The notes: generated by a model from the sequence alone, not told the origin. A DNA stretch of 64,000 bases from Flavobacteriales bacterium (GCA_016780385.1 JADHLY010000003.1:1-64000); one strand, 5' to 3'. Positions 53,539 through 62,314 are shown, numbered from the stretch's first letter. Made by a program: numbers and translations.

Positions 53539-56500
53539 ATGGATCCCAAGACACCCAAGGAATTCGGCCTGAGTACCGCCTCGATCAAAAACCGCACCAC
53601 CGTGGCGGTCTTGATCGTGATCATCTTGATCTCCGGTATCTCGTCCTACATCACCGTCCCGAAGGAAAGCTTCCCAGAAGTCGTCGTTCCCGAGGTCTTT
53701 GTAGGAACCCCCTATCCCGGCAACAGCCCTGGCGACATTGAGAAACTCATCACCCGACCGATTGAGAAAGAACTCAAGGGCATCACGGGCATCGACGAGA
53801 TCATCTCTACGAGCCAGCAAGGCTACAGCTCCATCGACATCAAGTTCGACTTCTCCGTAACACCAGAAGTGGCACTGCGAAAGGTCAAGGACAAGGTGGA
53901 CATCGCCATGAGCGACCCCAGCTTTCCAGACGACCTGCCCAGCGACCCCAACATCTTCGACCTCAACTTCACCGAGCTCGTTCCGGTCATGCAGGTCAAT
54001 CTTTCTGGTGACTACCCCATCGACCAACTGGAAGACTACGCCGAAATCCTGCAAGAGCGCATCGAGGACATCGAGCAAATCAACGAGGCCGAGATCCGAG
54101 GGGTGAACGCCAAAGAAATGGAGGTCGAAGTCGACCACCTTCGGGCGGAAGCCATGCTCGTCAGCTTCAACGACATCGCCCAGGCCATCGGCCAGGAAAA
54201 CCTGTCCATCTCCGGTGGCGACATCCTGATGGATGGGCGCCGGCGCACCGTGCAAGTTGTGGGTGACTTCCGCGACGCCGAAGACCTGGAGTCCATCATC
54301 GTCAAGGCAGAAGGCGGGAAGCCCGTCTACCTGCGCGATGTGGCCAAAGTGCGGTTCGTAGACCAGGAAGCCACCAGTTTTGCCCGCGAGTGGGGCAATC
54401 CCGTAGTCTCGCTCGATGTCCGCAAACGGGCCGGCGAAAACCTCATCATCGCCTCCGACGAAATCAACCGCATCATCACAGAGGCCAAGGCGGAGTTCTT
54501 GCCTTCAGACCTCAACGTCAGCATCACCTCGGACCAGTCAGACCAGACCCGAACCCAGGTCGACGAGCTTCAAAACAGCATCATCCTCGGCGTGCTGCTG
54601 GTGGTGGGCGTCTTGCTCTTCTTCCTCGGACTGCGCAACGCCCTCTTTGTCGGTGTCGCCATCCCGCTGTCCATGTTCTTGAGCTTCGCCATCCTGAACG
54701 CCTTGGGCATCACCTTCAATGTGATGGTCCTCTTTGCCTTGGTGCTGGCCCTTGGCATGCTCGTGGACAATGGCATCGTGGTGGTCGAAAACATCTATCG
54801 ACTGATGGATGAAGGCATGTCGCCGTTCGATGCCGCACGCTATGGCGTGGGCGAAGTGGCATGGCCCATCATCGCCTCGACGGCCACAACATTGGCGGCC
54901 TTCCTTCCACTGGCGATTTGGCCCGGCATCATCGGTGAATTCATGAAATACCTGCCGATGACCCTGATCATCGTCTTGTCCTCATCCCTCTTCATCGCGT
55001 TGGTGATCAACCCCATGTTGACGAGCCTCTACATGCGGGTGGAAGAGGCCGAAATGAACGTGCGCCGGCTGTTCATCACCACCGGCATCCTCTTCGTTGT
55101 GGGGCTGCTCTTGCTAGGCGCCGGTTGGAACACCTTGGGCAACCTCTTCGTCCTTGGCGGCATCATCGGACTGCTCAACCGATACCTCTTGACACCCGCC
55201 ACGGCGTGGTTTCAAAACAAGCTGCTGCCCGCCCTAGAAAACGGTTATGAGCGTTTGCTCCGCTTCTCCCTGCGCGGCACCAAGCCTTGGCTGTTCTTCT
55301 ATGGCATGATCGGCCTTTTGTTTGCGTCCCTCATGCTGTTGGGCATGTTCCCCCCCAAGGTGGAATTCTTCCCACAGAACGAGCCGCAGTATGTCAATGT
55401 CTACATCGACATGCCCATCGGAACGGACATCGAAGAGACCAACCGGGTGACCCAAGAGGTGGAGGGCATGGTCATGAAAGCCATCAACCGCCCGGAGTTT
55501 CTGCAGGAAGGTGAAGACGGAGAAGCCGATCAATTTCTGGTCAACTCTGTGATCGCCCAAGTGGGTGAGGGCACCTCCGACCCCGCCGAGGGGCCACAGC
55601 TGGGGGCCACACCAAACAAGGGCCGCATCACGGTGAGTTTCCTGAAGTTCCAAGACCGCCAAGGCCTCAGGACCACCGATGTGCTCAACGCCATCCGTGA
55701 CGAGGTCAAAGGGTATCCCGACGCCCTCATTCGGGCGACCAAGAATTCCGACGGCCCCCCTCAAGGATTGCCCATCAACCTCGAAATCACCAGCGCCGAT
55801 TACGAGACCGCACTCGCTTACGCCGATGGCATGAAGCGCTTCATTGAATCCACGGGGATCCAAGGGGTGGAAGGCCTCAAGCTCGACGTCGAAAAGTCCA
55901 AACCGGAAATGCCCATTACCATCGACCGCGACAAGGCCCGTCGGTATGGATTGAGCACGCAACAAATCGGATACGGCATCCGAAGCGCCCTGTTCGGGCG
56001 CGAAGTCAGCCGTTACAAGGACGGTGAGGACGATTACCCCATCAACCTGAGGTTCTCCGATGCCTACCGCAACAATGCCGACGCGTTGATGAACCAAAAA
56101 ATCATCTTCCGCAGTGCTTCCGACGGCCAAATCAAGGAGGTGCCCATCTCCGCGGTAGCCTCAGCAGGGCGGTCCACCACCTACAACGCCATCAAGCGGA
56201 AGGACCTCGACCGCACTGTGACCTTGTCTTCCAATGTCCTCGGCGGGTACAACGCCAACGAGGTCGTGGCCGCCATCAAGGCCGCCATGAACGACTACCC
56301 GGCTCAAGACGGTGTCCAGTGGGAGTTCACCGGACAACAAGAAGAGCAGGCCAAGGAAATGGCCTTCCTTTCCAAGGCGTTGGTCATCGCACTCTTCCTC
56401 ATCTTCTTGATCATTGTCGCGCAATTCAACAGCATCTCCACGCCCTTCATCATCGGCTTCAGCGTGCTGTTTTCGCTTACCGGCGTGTTCCTGGGCCTTG

Positions 56501-56985
56501 TGGTCTTCCGCCAAGACTTCGTGATCATCATGACCATGATTGGCATCATCTCCCTGGCCGGTGTGGTGGTCAACAACGCCATCGTACTCATCGACTACAC
56601 CAACCTGCTCTTTGACCGCAAAAAGCGGGAGTTGGGGTTGGGTGAAGACGACCTCCTGCCGTTTGCTGAGATCGTCCCCTTGATCATACAAGGTGGCCGG
56701 ACCCGTCTGCGTCCTGTGCTGCTGACCGCCATCACCACCGTACTTGGGCTCCTGCCCCTCGCCATTGGCATCAACGTGGACTTCGTGAGCCTCTTGGCAG
56801 AGTATGACCCCAAGATCTACATCGGAGGAGACAACAACATCTTCTGGAAGCCCATGAGCTGGGCCATCATCTATGGCTTGACGTTTGCCACCTTCCTCAC
56901 GCTGGTGATTGTCCCCATCATGATGTGGTACTTGACCCGTGCAAACTACAAGTGGCTCAAGCGCCTGCCTGTGAATCCCTCGTGA
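53539..56985 (+). CDS. RND (HAE-type) efflux permease with extra membrane segment
   Basis: The 1148-residue inner-membrane pump has first helix TVAVLIVIILISGISSY, porter domain repeats, TM4 with ALGMLVDNGIVVVENIYRLMDEG, the RND motif WPIIASTATTLAAFLPLAIW, and the second half with MIGIISLAGVVVNNAIVLIDY. Compared with AcrB (about 1050), there is an insertion after TM6 of two hydrophobic stretches (FITTGILFVVGLLLLGAG and LGNLFVLGGIIGLL), and a loop (SLLAEYDPKIYIGGDNNIFW) before the last helix. One of the two TM4 aspartates (VDN instead of VDD) and the TM10 lysine are replaced. Substrate unknown. Confidence 0.9.
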   Translation: MDPKTPKEFGLSTASIKNRTTVAVLIVIILISGISSYITVPKESFPEVVVPEVFVGTPYPGNSPGDIEKLITRPIEKELKGITGIDEIISTSQQGYSSIDIKFDFSVTPEVALRKVKDKVDIAMSDPSFPDDLPSDPNIFDLNFTELVPVMQVNLSGDYPIDQLEDYAEILQERIEDIEQINEAEIRGVNAKEMEVEVDHLRAEAMLVSFNDIAQAIGQENLSISGGDILMDGRRRTVQVVGDFRDAEDLESIIVKAEGGKPVYLRDVAKVRFVDQEATSFAREWGNPVVSLDVRKRAGENLIIASDEINRIITEAKAEFLPSDLNVSITSDQSDQTRTQVDELQNSIILGVLLVVGVLLFFLGLRNALFVGVAIPLSMFLSFAILNALGITFNVMVLFALVLALGMLVDNGIVVVENIYRLMDEGMSPFDAARYGVGEVAWPIIASTATTLAAFLPLAIWPGIIGEFMKYLPMTLIIVLSSSLFIALVINPMLTSLYMRVEEAEMNVRRLFITTGILFVVGLLLLGAGWNTLGNLFVLGGIIGLLNRYLLTPATAWFQNKLLPALENGYERLLRFSLRGTKPWLFFYGMIGLLFASLMLLGMFPPKVEFFPQNEPQYVNVYIDMPIGTDIEETNRVTQEVEGMVMKAINRPEFLQEGEDGEADQFLVNSVIAQVGEGTSDPAEGPQLGATPNKGRITVSFLKFQDRQGLRTTDVLNAIRDEVKGYPDALIRATKNSDGPPQGLPINLEITSADYETALAYADGMKRFIESTGIQGVEGLKLDVEKSKPEMPITIDRDKARRYGLSTQQIGYGIRSALFGREVSRYKDGEDDYPINLRFSDAYRNNADALMNQKIIFRSASDGQIKEVPISAVASAGRSTTYNAIKRKDLDRTVTLSSNVLGGYNANEVVAAIKAAMNDYPAQDGVQWEFTGQQEEQAKEMAFLSKALVIALFLIFLIIVAQFNSISTPFIIGFSVLFSLTGVFLGLVVFRQDFVIIMTMIGIISLAGVVVNNAIVLIDYTNLLFDRKKRELGLGEDDLLPFAEIVPLIIQGGRTRLRPVLLTAITTVLGLLPLAIGINVDFVSLLAEYDPKIYIGGDNNIFWKPMSWAIIYGLTFATFLTLVIVPIMMWYLTRANYKWLKRLPVNPS

Positions 56986-56999
56986 ACCAGGGCCTTTCT

Positions 57000-58040
57000 A
57001 TGAAATACAACACCCTGCTCATCACCGGGGTCACCGGTTTTGTCGGCGGCCACATGGCCCTGGAAGCCCTGCGCCAAGGCCACACCGTGCGCGGCACGTT
57101 GCGGTCCCTCGGCCGCGCTGATTCTGTGCGGGACATACTGGCTTCACAGCTCGGTGAACAAGCTGAGGAGGCCCTGCAGCGCCTCACTTTTCACGAAGCC
57201 GACTTGCTCTCACCCGAAGGGTGGCGGGATGCGGCTTCCGGCTGTGACGCCGCATTGCATGTCGCATCTCCCTTTCCATTGGGCGTTCCCAAGGACGAGC
57301 AAGACATCATCGGGCCCGCTCGACAAGGACTCAAGCATGTCTTTGAAGCCTGTGCTGCAGAAGGCGTGAATCGGTTGGTGCAGACCTCATCCACCGTGGC
57401 CATCGCATACGGCCATGGTCGGGAAAACACCAACTTCACGGAAAAGGACTGGACCCAACTCGATGGGGGCATGATCACAGCCTACATCAAGAGCAAAACA
57501 CTGGCCGAGCAAGACCTGTGGATGATGGCCAAGCAACAGCCGGCGATGTCCGTCTCTGCCGTCAACCCCGGCTTCATTTTCGGTCCCATCCTCAACGGAA
57601 AGGATGCAGGAACCAGTGGCGACGTCATCCTCAAAATGATGCGCGGTGAATTTCCCGGCGTCCCCCACTTGGGGTACCCGACCGTCGACGTGCGCGATGT
57701 TGTGAGCCTACACTTTTTGGTGCTCAACGACGACAAGGCCGCCGGCGAGCGGTTTGCCGCCACCGCCAGCACCCTGCCCTTTCGCGATTTGGCGAAGGCC
57801 CTCAAGCGCGCATTCCCCAAAGAGGGCCGCAAAGTGGGCACCCTGGCCATGCCCAACTTCTTGCTGCGGTTCTTTGCTTTGTTCGACCCTTCAGTGCGCG
57901 TGGTCCTCGCCGAATTGGGCTACATGGCCAACGTCTCCTCCGACAAGGCGCGCAAACGATACGGCTGGAAACCCCGGTCAGCTGAGGATGCCGGTGTTGC
58001 CACGGCCCACAGTCTCATCGATCTGGGATATCTGGACTGA
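57000..58040 (+). CDS. NAD-dependent epimerase/dehydratase, aldehyde- or DFR-like reductase
   Basis: The 346-residue extended SDR has LLITGVTGFVGGHMALEAL at the start, HVASPFP, LVQTSSTVAIAYG and the catalytic YIKSKTLAEQ. This matches dihydroflavonol 4-reductase-like or bacterial aldehyde reductases, which use NADPH. The substrate is unknown. I chose ATG 57000 because the 25 upstream in-frame codons overlap the pump gene. It starts 14 bases after the RND gene stop, so it may be on the same transcript and could detoxify a compound the pump exports. Confidence 0.85.
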   Translation: MKYNTLLITGVTGFVGGHMALEALRQGHTVRGTLRSLGRADSVRDILASQLGEQAEEALQRLTFHEADLLSPEGWRDAASGCDAALHVASPFPLGVPKDEQDIIGPARQGLKHVFEACAAEGVNRLVQTSSTVAIAYGHGRENTNFTEKDWTQLDGGMITAYIKSKTLAEQDLWMMAKQQPAMSVSAVNPGFIFGPILNGKDAGTSGDVILKMMRGEFPGVPHLGYPTVDVRDVVSLHFLVLNDDKAAGERFAATASTLPFRDLAKALKRAFPKEGRKVGTLAMPNFLLRFFALFDPSVRVVLAELGYMANVSSDKARKRYGWKPRSAEDAGVATAHSLIDLGYLD

Positions 58041-58057
58041 TTCCCTCAGGACCGCTC

Positions 58058-58065
58058 TAAATTCG
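58058..58065 (+). promoter_or_regulatory. -7 promoter box (TAAATTCG), purF
   Basis: TAAATTCG fits TAnnTTCG, 25 bases before the purF ATG. A perfect inverted repeat follows at the expected transcription start. Confidence 0.5.
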
Positions 58066-58070
58066 CAACT

Positions 58071-58084
58071 CCGGAACCTTCCGG
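58071..58084. promoter_or_regulatory. CCGGAA-CC-TTCCGG palindrome at purF
   Basis: Perfect 6-bp arms with a 2-base centre lie 6-19 bases after the -7 box, just upstream of the purF ATG at 58091. The loop is too short for a good RNA hairpin, so a DNA-binding operator is the simpler reading. Confidence 0.45.
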
Positions 58085-58090
58085 CACCCG

Positions 58091-59992
58091 ATGAGCGACC
58101 TTCTCCAACACGAGTGTGGCATAGCCCTTCTCCGGCTCAAAAAGCCCCTGCAGTATTACATCGACCAGTACGGGACGGCCTTTTACGGCCTGAACAAGAT
58201 GTACCTCCTGATGGAGAAACAGCGCAACCGGGGACAAGACGGCGTTGGCTTGGCCAATGTGAAGCTGTCCGTTCCGCCAGGGCACCGTTACCTCAGCCGT
58301 TCGCGTTCCGTCGCCAGGCAGCCCATCGAGGACCTGTTTTCTCAGGTCATGAGCCGGTTTGCTGAGACCCGCGAGCACCAGCCCGAAAAGCTCAAGGATG
58401 CCGCTTGGTTGCAAAAGGAGTTCGCCTTTACCGGTGAAGTCTTCCTCGGCCACTTGCGCTATGGCACTTATGGCCGCAATACCATAGAGCGCGTGCACCC
58501 CTTCTTGCGCCAAAACAACTGGCGCAGCCGCACCTTGGCGCTTGCCGGCAACTTCAACCTGACCAACGTCGACGAACTGTTCGACGTCCTTGTGGGCCTC
58601 GGCCAACACCCCAAAGAGAAAGCAGATACGGTCACCATCCTCGAAAAAGTGGGGCACTTCCTCGATGAAGAGGTAGAAGCCCGCTTCCGCGACTTCAAGG
58701 AGCAGGGCCATGAAAACCACGAAATCAGCGACCTCATCGCCCAAAACCTCAACGTCGGCCACGTGCTGGAGAAGGCTTCAGAAGCATGGGATGGTGGTTA
58801 CGTCATGGGCGGCATCATCGGCACTGGTGACGCCTTTATTGCCCGCGACCCAAATGGGATTCGACCCTGTTTCTGGTATGAAGACGATGAGGTCATTGTG
58901 GCGGCATCTGAGCGTCCGGTCATCCAAACGGCCTTCAACACCACAACGGATCAGGTCAAGGAACTCCAACCCGGTGAAGCCCTGCTGATTTCCAAGAACG
59001 GAAATGCGTCCATCAAGCAGGTCCGCGCTGCTGCGGAACGCACCCCTTGTAGCTTCGAACGCATCTACTTTTCCCGCGGAAACGATGCCGACATCTACAA
59101 GGAACGCGTGGCCCTCGGAGAGTCCCTCGTACCCAAAGTGCTCGAAGCAGTGGAGCACGACCTCGATGCCTCCGTCTTCAGTTTCATCCCCAACACCGCG
59201 GAAACCTCCTTTTATGGGCTGGTCAAAGGGCTGGAAAGCCATCTGAATCAGAGCAAAATCCAGCGCATCCTCGGTTTGGGCGCCAACCCATCTCCGGATG
59301 ATGTGCGCGACATCTTGGAGGAACGCCCACGGGTCGACAAGGTCACCCTCAAGGACGCCAAGCTGCGCACCTTCATCGCCGATGATGGGGCCCGTGACGA
59401 CCTGGTCACACACGCCTACGACATCACATACGGCACCGTGAAGCGCGGGGTGGATCAGCTCGTTGTCATCGATGACAGCATCGTCAGGGGCACCACCCTC
59501 AAGCGCAGCATCTTGCGCATCCTCGACCGTCTGGGACCCAAACGCATCGTCGTCGCCAGCAGCGCACCACAGATTCGCTATCCCGATTGCTACGGCATAG
59601 ACATGGCGAAAATGGGAGACTTCATCGCCTTCCAAGCCGCCATTGCCCTGCACAAGGAACGCGGAAACGAAGCGCTGATCGAGCGGGTTTATGAAGACTG
59701 CAAGGCCGAACTAGAGAAGCCCTTTTCAGAGCAACTCAACAAGGTCAAGCCCATCTACGATCAACTGTCAGAGGAAGAGACCTCCAACAAGATTTCCGAG
59801 CTCCTAACCCCCAGCAACATCCAAGCTGAAGTCCGCATCATCTACCAAAGCGTAGAAGGGCTTCACGCCGCCATTCCCGAGCACAAAGGCGACTGGTATT
59901 TCACCGGGGACTTCCCCACACCGGGCGGCAACCGAGTGGCCAACCGCGCCTTTGTATTCTGGAAAGAAGGGCGATCAGAACGCGCTTACTGA
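58091..59992 (+). CDS. purF: amidophosphoribosyltransferase, Bacteroidetes long type
   Basis: The 633-residue enzyme transfers glutamine amide nitrogen to PRPP, the first committed step of purine synthesis. The N-terminal Ntn glutaminase has its nucleophile in MSDLLQHECGIALL. Cys is residue 9 rather than residue 2, so a short N-terminal stretch must be trimmed or the Cys used internally. The AGNFNLTN and ASERPVIQTAF segments and the PRPP loop VVIDDSIVRGTTLKR are clear. It contains extra sequence (about 190-240) absent from the ~500-residue PurF. Bacteroidota often carry this form alongside a classical PurF, so its exact role is less certain. Confidence 0.88.
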   Translation: MSDLLQHECGIALLRLKKPLQYYIDQYGTAFYGLNKMYLLMEKQRNRGQDGVGLANVKLSVPPGHRYLSRSRSVARQPIEDLFSQVMSRFAETREHQPEKLKDAAWLQKEFAFTGEVFLGHLRYGTYGRNTIERVHPFLRQNNWRSRTLALAGNFNLTNVDELFDVLVGLGQHPKEKADTVTILEKVGHFLDEEVEARFRDFKEQGHENHEISDLIAQNLNVGHVLEKASEAWDGGYVMGGIIGTGDAFIARDPNGIRPCFWYEDDEVIVAASERPVIQTAFNTTTDQVKELQPGEALLISKNGNASIKQVRAAAERTPCSFERIYFSRGNDADIYKERVALGESLVPKVLEAVEHDLDASVFSFIPNTAETSFYGLVKGLESHLNQSKIQRILGLGANPSPDDVRDILEERPRVDKVTLKDAKLRTFIADDGARDDLVTHAYDITYGTVKRGVDQLVVIDDSIVRGTTLKRSILRILDRLGPKRIVVASSAPQIRYPDCYGIDMAKMGDFIAFQAAIALHKERGNEALIERVYEDCKAELEKPFSEQLNKVKPIYDQLSEEETSNKISELLTPSNIQAEVRIIYQSVEGLHAAIPEHKGDWYFTGDFPTPGGNRVANRAFVFWKEGRSERAY

Positions 59993-60014
59993 GCCGGTTC
60001 TCAGCAGCTCGGGC

Positions 60015-60698
60015 TCAACCCCGGTGCAAACCACACTCTTTGGAAGACTGCTCCCACCACCACCTTCCAGCACGCGCGTTCTCGTGGGGAAGAACGGGAC
60101 GCGTACAGGGCGCACAACCTATGCTGGGGTAACCCATTTTGTAAAGGGGGTTCACAGGAACGCCCGTCGCTGACACCACGGCATCGAGCGTTGCATCATC
60201 CCACTCCAACAGAGGGTGAACCTTCACGATGTCCCAATTGGCGTCATGCTCTCGTTTCTCCATGGACGCCCTGTTTGGGCTTTGAGCGCGGCGCAAACCC
60301 GTCAACCAGGCGCCTTTTCCGGAAAGCGCCTTGCGCAACGGTTGGATTTTGCGGACCGAACAGCACTGCTTTCGGGCATCCACACCCTCATAGATGCGCT
60401 CGAGTTCTCCCAAGCCTGTGACCGCTTCTTCATCTGGTTTCAAGGACCGAACCTTCAGCCCAAAGTGCGCCTCGGACTGCTTCCATGTCTCGACCGTGGC
60501 GGGAAACAAAAAGCCGGTATCCAAGGAAACCACGTCCACTTCGGCCCCGCTCTCTGCCACAGCCCATGTGAGCACTTGGTCCTCCTTGCTGAAGGACGTG
60601 GTCAACACCACACCTCCTGCATCAGTTTGCGCCGCCACCTCCGCTTCAATGTCGCGCACCAGCGCGTCCAAAACGGTGACCCTTCGAGACAATACCAT
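60015..60698 (-). CDS. cysH: phosphoadenosine/adenosine phosphosulfate reductase
   Basis: The 227-residue enzyme reduces activated sulfate (APS or PAPS) to sulfite. It has TTSFSKEDQVLTWAV at the start, the VVSLDTGFLFPAT segment, the Fe-S cysteines CC in RKQCCSVRKIQPL and CxxC in GCAPCTRP, and the C-terminal catalytic Cys in KECGLHRG. The two Cys pairs indicate the 4Fe-4S type that usually prefers APS. It has its own promoter with the -7 box 4 bases from the ATG, and follows an Rrf2 gene in the same direction. Confidence 0.93.
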   Translation of the reverse strand: MVLSRRVTVLDALVRDIEAEVAAQTDAGGVVLTTSFSKEDQVLTWAVAESGAEVDVVSLDTGFLFPATVETWKQSEAHFGLKVRSLKPDEEAVTGLGELERIYEGVDARKQCCSVRKIQPLRKALSGKGAWLTGLRRAQSPNRASMEKREHDANWDIVKVHPLLEWDDATLDAVVSATGVPVNPLYKMGYPSIGCAPCTRPVLPHENARAGRWWWEQSSKECGLHRG

Positions 60699-60702
60699 GC
60701 CA

Positions 60703-60734
60703 CGAATATAGGACTTCGCACACTTATCCTACAA
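60703..60734 (-). promoter_or_regulatory. promoter TTG-N21-TATATTCG abutting cysH
   Basis: On the minus strand TTG (60734-60732) and TATATTCG (60710-60703) are 21 bases apart. The -7 box ends 4 bases before the cysH ATG at 60698, predicting a leaderless mRNA. Confidence 0.6.
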
Positions 60735-60741
60735 GTTAAGT
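60722..60741. promoter_or_regulatory. inverted repeat over the cysH -33, candidate Rrf2 site
   Basis: ACTTA (60722-60726) and TAAGT (60737-60741) are 10 bases apart. The site overlaps the cysH -33 element and the stop codon of the Rrf2 gene. Nearby CC and GG pairs (60728-60729, 60742-60743) 12 bases apart loosely resemble the layout of Rrf2-type operators. Confidence 0.35.
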
Positions 60742-61170
60742 GGGATATAAAAGGTCTGCCAACGTTCGGTGCTCCAAGACCCCCAATTGTGCGTCGCGTA
60801 CATCCGACATCATCCGGTGCAAACCGCAATCCTCTTCGACGCAATCTTCACAACGTTCGTAGTAATGCAGGCTCACGCAGGCCAACGGCGCGATAGGACC
60901 ATCCATCATGCGCATCACCGCGGCCATTTTAATCTCATCGGCAGGCCGCCTGAGCGAATGGCCGCCCATAGGTCCCCTGCGGCTCTTGACCACTCCACCA
61001 GACCGAAGCTCAACCAAAATCTGCTCGAGAAACTTCACGCTCATGGGTGCCTGCTCCGAAATTTCTCGGGCACTCAACCACTCCTTGCCCTCGCCCTCGG
61101 CAGTGGCCTGTTGTCTGCGCGCCAACACGGTCAATGCCCGAAACGCGTATTGTGCCTTCTTCGTCAGCAC
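60736..61170 (-). CDS. Rrf2 family transcriptional regulator with Cys cluster
   Basis: The 144-residue protein has the Rrf2 winged helix (MLTKKAQYAFRALTVLARR, AREISEQAPMSVKFLEQILVELRSGGVVKSRRG, GGHSLRRP) and four Cys in the C-terminal half (CVSLHYYERCEDCVEEDCGL). The spacing allows an Fe-S cluster, as in IscR/NsrR/RsrR, or another sensor role. The start is a GTG at 61170. cysH is downstream and a candidate site lies at its promoter, so control of sulfur assimilation is likely. It starts 4 bases after the stop of the upstream T9SS gene. Confidence 0.88.
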   Translation of the reverse strand: MLTKKAQYAFRALTVLARRQQATAEGEGKEWLSAREISEQAPMSVKFLEQILVELRSGGVVKSRRGPMGGHSLRRPADEIKMAAVMRMMDGPIAPLACVSLHYYERCEDCVEEDCGLHRMMSDVRDAQLGVLEHRTLADLLYPT

Positions 61171-61174
61171 AGCC

Positions 61175-62179
61175 TCAGTGCATCAAGACACGAGACACGG
61201 AGCCCACCTCCTCGCCCTTGGGATCCAGCGGATGCAGGAGCACCATGCCGCGGCCCCATTCAGCCGTCGAAATTCGAGTGCCCATTGGCCCCTCTGAATC
61301 GCCTTCAGCTAGCACTTTTCCGTCCATGGAGATGGCCCGGTATCCCCAATTCTCAGGCAGCTTCCACGTCAATGTTTCGCCTGCTTTTGCCGGGTTCGGA
61401 TAAGGCGTCTGCAGGGCCGAGGGCTGCACAGACGGCACGTCAGCAATAGGGTCTGAATACCAGGCCACATCCGTCAGCTCGAGCAAAGTCAGCCCCGAGT
61501 TGTCCGTCACAATCAACTCTTCATGAAAGAACACAGCCAACGATGAATCGGGGACGAAGTACATCACCTGGTTCAGGTACCAATTGGCGGTATCGCCATC
61601 ATACGTCTCCGTGTAGTTCTGCGCATAATTTCCCCTGAGCACCTCATCAAACGCAGTGCCATCCGGCGTCACCATTGAGCCCCAAGCATCAATTTCAAAT
61701 GACAATGAACCCACCAAGGAATACGGCTGGCCCAATAAAATCTGATCGGCTGCAAACGTATCGGTGTGCACCCCACCAAACTCAAGAGGATAGGTCATCT
61801 GCGTCAACGGGTCGTCAAAGGAAAGGGCGATGCCCGAAGCACTGTTCGCATTGCCTTGAACTGTAAATGCGCCATCCTGATATCCCCAGAAGGACAATTG
61901 ATCTCCGGTACCACTCACCCAATCTGCACCCTCAAACAATGCGGCGAAGGGAGAAGATTCTGCTGGCGCCAGGTTATACAGGGCGATTGAACTGCCCGTT
62001 ACATCACTGAAGTCCCAGGATTGTGGTTCCGCACTTGCAGCCGTAGGGGCGATATAAGCGCCTGCCACAACATCCGCGGAGTAACCACTGCCCGTTGGCT
62101 CACTCCAAGAAAGCACAGGCTGCGCAACCGCAGCCAAAGCCAAAGACGTACTTAAAATCAGAAGGAAGGCCTGTTTCAT
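61175..62179 (-). CDS. secreted protein with T9SS type A sorting domain
   Basis: The 334-residue protein has a signal peptide (about 1-19). A beta-rich central region without a recognisable fold follows (WDFSDVTGSSIALYNL, FEIDAWGSMVTPDG, NYTETYDGDTANWYL), then a C-terminal type A domain (about 255-334; TPYPNPAKAGETLTWKLP is the usual start). It is exported through the type IX system. The function of the central part is unknown. Its stop is 4 bases before the Rrf2 start, so a secreted protein and a sulfur-type regulator share a transcript. A 6-bp inverted repeat (aagcga/tcgctt, 62180-62198) lies right before its ATG. Confidence 0.75.
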   Translation of the reverse strand: MKQAFLLILSTSLALAAVAQPVLSWSEPTGSGYSADVVAGAYIAPTAASAEPQSWDFSDVTGSSIALYNLAPAESSPFAALFEGADWVSGTGDQLSFWGYQDGAFTVQGNANSASGIALSFDDPLTQMTYPLEFGGVHTDTFAADQILLGQPYSLVGSLSFEIDAWGSMVTPDGTAFDEVLRGNYAQNYTETYDGDTANWYLNQVMYFVPDSSLAVFFHEELIVTDNSGLTLLELTDVAWYSDPIADVPSVQPSALQTPYPNPAKAGETLTWKLPENWGYRAISMDGKVLAEGDSEGPMGTRISTAEWGRGMVLLHPLDPKGEEVGSVSRVLMH

Positions 62180-62213
62180 AAGCGAAATTTACTCGCTTGA
62201 GGCCTCTTATTTG

Positions 62214-62294
62214 TACCCGGAGTGGGAATCGAACCCACACTCCAAAGGAACGCGAGTTTGAGTCGCGCGCGTCTACCAATTCCGCCATCCGGGC
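62214..62294 (-). tRNA. tRNA-Leu (anticodon CAA)
   Basis: Read on the minus strand, the acceptor stem is gcccgga with tccgggt (one G-U pair). The anticodon stem is cgcga/tcgcg around ctcaaac, giving CAA (reads UUG). A long variable arm (class II) and the T arm gtgggttcgattcccac are present. CCA is not encoded (the sequence continues acaa). A -7 box TAAATTCG lies upstream at 62314-62307. Confidence 0.95.
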
Positions 62295-62306
62295 AAAGGA
62301 GGACCG

Positions 62307-62314
62307 CGAATTTA
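62307..62314 (-). promoter_or_regulatory. -7 promoter box (TAAATTCG), tRNA-Leu
   Basis: On the minus strand TAAATTCG ends 12 bases before the mature tRNA-Leu 5' end and overlaps the stop codon of the histidine kinase gene. A TTG lies about 18 bases further upstream. A second tRNA with this box supports the -7 consensus. Confidence 0.55.

Noticed and set aside
50372..58040. TetR-efflux-reductase cluster as a mobile resistance island
   Set aside because: Codon use and GC look like the surroundings, and no integrase, transposase or flanking repeats are seen.
60015..62179. New defence or toxin-antitoxin system
   Set aside because: The genes are an APS-type reductase, an Rrf2 regulator and a T9SS cargo protein; nothing suggests toxin or nuclease activity.
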